Origin: Hyaloperonospora brassicae
Taxonomy: Eukaryota > Oomycota > Peronosporomycetes > Peronosporales > Peronosporaceae
DNA length: 64,000 nt
NCBI GenBank assembly: GCA_947650285.1
Contig: CANTFL010000388.1
Span: 62,001 to 126,000, forward strand
Direction: 5' to 3'
Positions 59,433 through 64,000 of the stretch are shown piece after piece. The position numbers and the translations under genes are program-made. The notes below the pieces were generated by a model that worked only from the letters and a program-made list of their open reading frames with translations, was not told where the DNA came from and searched no databases. The stretch's first letter is position 1, and every line of letters starts with the position of its first letter.

Positions 59433-61022
59433 CCATCAACAGATCGTGACCGTTTAATCGTACAATAAAAGGGGTCATCTGGGTAGACAAGACGATGATT
59501 CAAACGACAGGATGAGCCCATCCAGCGTCAAGATGGGGGTCATCCCCTATCCAGCTTCGGGCAAAACAAGGTTTGGACCACATATGCCGTCATCCGCTGC
59601 CTCTGCAAACGTGGTCTTTGGTCAAACTCATTTCGACTCTGCAACATTACGTAAATTATAGTGCACCTTCAACTTTCCCCCCGCCATAAAGCCAGCTTAG
59701 AAGGACGAAGTGAAGTAGGCTAACATTCTCGATGAGGCTTTATCTACCATCAAATAGTCCCTCGAATCTGGCACAGCCGGAGGAGTAATTGGCTCGACAA
59801 ATCGTGAGACAGCATCTTTCAAAGATGTGTTGACCGGTGTGTAAAGACATCTGACCTGACTTTTTTATCGAACTGCAGAGACGAGTTGTCGATGATGCCA
59901 AAACTACTCCTTGGGTCTAGGTGCCGTTGCTTTCAGATAAAAAGTGAAAGTAATTTGGAAGCATTTAATATGTAGCATTTGAGTGAAGACTATCTTGTTG
60001 AAACGTAGCATCGCTTACCCTTACACTAATGCGTCGATTTGACGAAAGCGTCGTTGCGGAGCGCTAGCAGCCATCAGTGGACAGTGCAAGCCCACTGCTT
60101 GAACTTGACGTTGAGGATAAAATTTGTCAGCAATAGGGTTCACGCCCGGCGCTTGCCACGGAGGTATCATTCCCACTATTCGTACCTTCCACGAAGGGGG
60201 CGGTTCCCACCCAATACTGCCTCGAAGGCATAGGGCGTGGACCCTAAGTCGTTATAAGACTTCAACGTCGAGTTCAGCTGTATGCACTGGTGATGGTGAG
60301 CAGATTGCAGGCACAAACCCTAATCAATGAGAATATTCTCAAGAATATTGGATCGTCTACCCATAGGTACTTGAGCGCCAGATAGCAACACGCGATTTTT
60401 GCGTCGACAATAATAGGCAAAAGTCTGTCACTTCGCGGCGCGTCGTGATTGTTTAGTGGCAGTGCGTGACTGTGTGCGGGGACACATTTACTGCCCGTTA
60501 GCCGCTATCTAGACGCGAGGTCGTTAGAAATCGGAGCGACAACGCCTGACTTGCAAACGACCGCAGCCGGACACATCCCAGATGAGAGGGAATCGTCGGT
60601 CTTTTGTCACACTACTGGTAAAAAAAAGGTGTCGAAAGTCCGACGACAAACCGCAGTAATCACCAGCGACGTAGCTGCATCTGCATCAACGACGAAAAGG
60701 CTGGCACGGGAGTTGGTACGCCAGACTCCCCGTTGCTACTATAAGACAGGCGGATGGCAGACCAACATCATAGTGTCTCGGTTGGTTCGTGAGTGTTAAA
60801 GATGTTGTTTCTTGGATTAAATAATGTGCTTAAGATCGAAATTGTCTGTGTACGTACGCTGTGGGATCGAGTTAAAAGGTTGGACTTTGCTGCTATACGG
60901 AGGCGCCATAAGTGCATGATAAGGTATGAGCATCGAAGCGAACGAAGGTCGCTCACCTCGTCCAGTCGCATTTACCTGTTCCAAGCACCCGGCGCTCATC
61001 ATCATTTAGGAAGACATCGCAT
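59433..61022. other. No recognised gene; collinear with copy A
   Basis: Matches copy A 25700-26830 and 30700-30945 in order, without a conserved reading frame. Confidence 0.5.
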
Positions 61023-61037
61023 CATCTTCAGCTGCTA
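61023..61037. repeat. Left 15-bp target-site duplication
   Basis: CATCTTCAGCTGCTA, identical to 61693-61707; copy A has one such site at about 30944. Confidence 0.9.
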
Positions 61038-61692
61038 ATTCCCAAAATTCCACGGTTCAGCTGAAGCCAGTCTTTTCTTCCCCCCCTCGGAGGCGGCCAC
61101 TCCGGAGGGAGTCCTTCCCTAGTGAAGCCGAAGGGGCCGGAGGTCTGCGTTGAGCAAGCTGCACTCGCAGTCGTCGGGGGCGGGCGCAGGGGACCGACGG
61201 GTCGCGCAAGCTGCCTAGCAGGGGCATTTTGCGGAATGGAGGCGTACCCCGCGCCACGTGTCGCCGCTGCTGCGGCTGCACAGTCCACGTCGAGGGGCCG
61301 CACACGCGGCTGATGGGGGCCACCATCGCAGATAAGTGGGCTCTTAGGAGAGAATACGACGGTCGGCGTTCCCCGTGCCTTGCAGATATTCGGCGATCGC
61401 ACTTTACATCATGCAGGGGTGTTCCCCACCTTCGGTGCTAGTGCGTTGGCAAAAGCATCCGACAGAATATGGCGGTGTCAACAGCTTTAGGGGTCTATGA
61501 TCCGATAGTGTACCACGGTTTGGCCAACAGCACGAGTTGTCGAGCCGCGAACTAGAATGTCTCTTTTACTAGGGACCAGCTACGTTTAGCCTCCGGGCCT
61601 CCTCCCGGCACTGATATCTGGCTTAGCAAAATGCAGAGTCCAAGGCGCATAGTCAACACCCTGTAAATAAACCATTTGACCACCACCACCAC
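61038..61692 (-). mobile_element. 655-bp insertion, relative of the element at 1.9-2.9 kb
   Basis: Flanked by a 15-bp direct repeat and absent from copy A. On the minus strand it begins with a GGT run, contains one 121-bp-type unit (GCGATGGTGGCCCCC), then GACACGTGGCGCGGGGTACG and ends GCTGAACCGTGG...TTTGGGAAT. The short frames inside are GC-driven. It is a SINE-like or truncated non-LTR insertion. Confidence 0.85.
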
Positions 61693-61707
61693 CATCTTCA
61701 GCTGCTA
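61693..61707. repeat. Right 15-bp target-site duplication
   Basis: Identical to 61023-61037. Confidence 0.9.
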
Positions 61708-64000
61708 CGTACGCCCTTGTTGAGTCGTCAGTAATACTACCATTATGTACAGCATAGGCACCTCTATTGGCACGCCATAAACACATAAACGTTACATACT
61801 CTGTATACTATTGACCCAAAGCACACCGTGCATATCTCATTATAGTTCGATCGAAAGTCGGAGTCCTAGACGTCTTGTACAAGATGGATGTAGAATTTAT
61901 CGGTTGGGATAGCTTAAAAACAGTGTTTACGAAGCTTCGTGTTCGTCGCAAATGTGTGTGTCAACTTTGCTTTTACCAAGTCCCCTCTTTCACAGCTCGG
62001 CGTCTTTGCTTTGCAATTGTGCTTTTAAATTAATTTTTCCAGTGATATCTGCTGTGCCAAACTATCCATCATCATTGGTGCCGCCTCCAGCGGCTGTACC
62101 TTTTACTTTTCCGTCGGAATCCATGCAACTCGATCTATAGATATGCGATATAGATGGTTTATGCAGTCAAACGTAAGAAGACAATCAGCGGCACCAAATA
62201 TTAGCGACAAGGATCTGATGCCTAGACAACGACGTAAACATGCGAGCGCACAGTTGCCGACTGTTTGTACCATAATATTTTGTAGTTACCACAGGAGTGC
62301 AGCAGAGCGCAGTTGAGATCATAGCGTTATACACCACTATGCCATTTTGCTTCTTGCGAAGAATGCGTCCAAGGCACTATGACCTCCGGCGGGCAATTCT
62401 TAACAAAGTAGCGCTCTGCCGCAGTCGGTATAACTACCCACATTGTGTGCAATTATGTATATGACTCGGGTGCTCTAGTTGTGGAAGAATGTACAAGAGG
62501 GACTTCGCGAGATGCTGCTCGTTTTTGCACGAGCACCTCTTGACATTCTTGTTTAGGTTCAAATCTAAATATGTGTTAACCGCAACTAGAACGCTTTTCG
62601 TCGCTAAATAAGCAAGAGGTATGTCATGATTGGGGTAACGTACTTTTTACATAAAAATATAGTGCAGTGCAAACCCCTTGCTGGCCGTATTTGACGAGAG
62701 TAGTCGAAGTCCGCAAGCTTCAATTGTCACCAACTATTTTTACCTTTGGAATACATGTAAGCTTTTCTCCGCTGTCATCCGAGCAAATCTAAAGCGGCAA
62801 AATTGTCATCTGATGCGTTCTTTCACTCGAGCGTTAGATAGCCTTCCGCATCACCGATGACTAGTGCGTACAAAGCCAGAGTGCTTGCTTGAAGGCATGA
62901 GCCATTTTTTGCGTAAGGATATGTTGTCACTCGTTTTTACAATAAATTGATCATTCAGCAACGAATTGCGACACAAAGTTGTCTTAGCAAATGAATTTGT
63001 CACTCGGCCCGGGCCAGACACCACTTTAATATGGGTGGTGAGTGCGCAACGACCATGTTGAGTCGGAAATGATGCAGCTTACTTCGGACAGAAATGACAA
63101 CGACTACTGCGCCGGCGCCGACAAATAGAGCCGGCTGAGCGCTCTATTTGTCGTTATGTAAACGGAAGCAAAACTTACGACCGGAAGGTCAACCGATGTC
63201 CTTGACTTGGTAAGTTTAAAAGTGACTAACCTTGCCTCGCGTGAGTAACAGGCGCTACTCGCCGGTACACCTCTACTTGTATTTCTATGAACGCATGCGC
63301 ATCTTCATCCACCATCGTCATGCACACCGCCACTAATGTTCGTCATACGCAGTCAATCCTTTCTCATGTCGATGTATCGTACAATCCTTCAATCCAAAGT
63401 CTTGGTCGCACGTTTGGATCCAAGCACACTTCCTGCATGTCGGTCATCTTTATTGGCACAATCAGCAGTACTTACACCAATCCAGCATGATTTGGGTAAA
63501 TCGATTGAGTTCTTTGGCATCAGTTGATACGCGCACTTGTAGATCCCGGTCATTGACATTGCATGACGGAGAACGGGTGCAGAAAGGTATTATTCCGGGG
63601 CAGTTGACGTGTAGTACAAGGCTGCCACATCCGGCAGTGTCGATGATATAACCATCGTAGTAGCCGACTATAGACAACAACGAGTGTAACAACATGTCTT
63701 ACATCGGCTACTCGGATTGGACGGACAAGTCCGTTTCTGATCAATCTCAGCCGATGAATCAGGAGCGCAGGTCTCGACATGCGCCCACAGCAAGACCACT
63801 TTGGTAGATAGAACAAGCTCCCATCCGCTACCAGTGCTTCCTCACTGTTCTCACGCTCCTACGCCCATTGTGTGCGCCTCTCCATCCTCTTGCGTTACAA
63901 TACATGTCTATCACAAGACCACCATCATCAAACAATTATGGTGTGAGGTGCCGCGAGGAGAGGTAGCAAAAAGTTGTGAGCGATATGAACAGTGCGCTTG
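61708..64000. other. No recognised gene; collinear with copy A 30960-34350
   Basis: The best-conserved part is 63050-63970, matching 33400-34340. The minus-strand trace DTAGCGSLVLHV occurs near 63620 but the frame is interrupted. 63110-63160 contains a small inverted repeat (GACAAATAGAG... CTCTATTTGTC) not found in copy A. Confidence 0.45.

Larger units (their letters stand above)
56795..64000. repeat. Segmental duplication, copy B (partner 23545-34350)
   Basis: Same order and orientation as copy A: TIR element, SCR gene, then unrecognised sequence up to the window end. Copy B has an extra stretch at 57963-58780, a 26-bp tandem array at 59225 and the insertion at 61038-61692, and lacks the two insertions of copy A. 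Confidence 0.85.

Overview
This window is nuclear DNA from a plant-pathogenic oomycete (Peronosporales: Phytophthora or a downy mildew). The evidence is a WY-domain host-translocated effector with a dEER motif, several small secreted cysteine-rich (SCR) proteins, short-intron eukaryotic housekeeping genes, an oomycete-type initiator in front of the effector, and abundant eukaryotic transposons (LINE, Ty3/gypsy LTRs, pogo, a Mutator-like element). No bacterial operon, CRISPR array, rRNA or tRNA was recognised.

Layout. 0-10.9 kb is a repeat-rich accessory region: the endonuclease domain of a LINE runs off the left edge, then a short repeat element with a 121-bp tandem expansion, a WY effector (4.4-5.4 kb, minus strand), and a 5'-truncated LINE with an exact 21-bp target-site duplication upstream of it. 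11-13.1 kb carries UTP4 (ribosome biogenesis). 13.1-34.9 kb is accessory again: a 12-cysteine SCR gene, hairpin repeats, two inverted gypsy LTRs with a broken gag, a TIR element, and a second SCR gene. 34.9-55.4 kb is a dense housekeeping block: MOCS2A, PEX13, a membrane-anchored protein disulfide isomerase, RMI2, a p47/Shp1-type SEP-UBX protein, PEX1, a dead pogo transposon, a membrane-anchored expansin-like protein, a secreted endonuclease/exonuclease/phosphatase-family protein and DR1 (NC2-beta). 55.4-64 kb is accessory and collinear with 23.5-34.4 kb: the same TIR element, an SCR gene in the same place and orientation, and the same downstream sequence.

How it fits together. Conserved genes in short-intron, gene-dense blocks alternate with repeat-rich, gene-poor stretches that hold the secreted effector-type genes, the two-speed organisation typical of these pathogens. 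The most notable result is the duplicated SCR locus, in which each copy has afterwards received different insertions whose target-site duplications can still be read. PEX13, PEX1 and MOCS2A lie within 10 kb. RMI2, DR1, PEX13 and PEX1 were assembled from short exons; the reading frame is maintained across every proposed junction, but all splice sites are predictions without transcript support.
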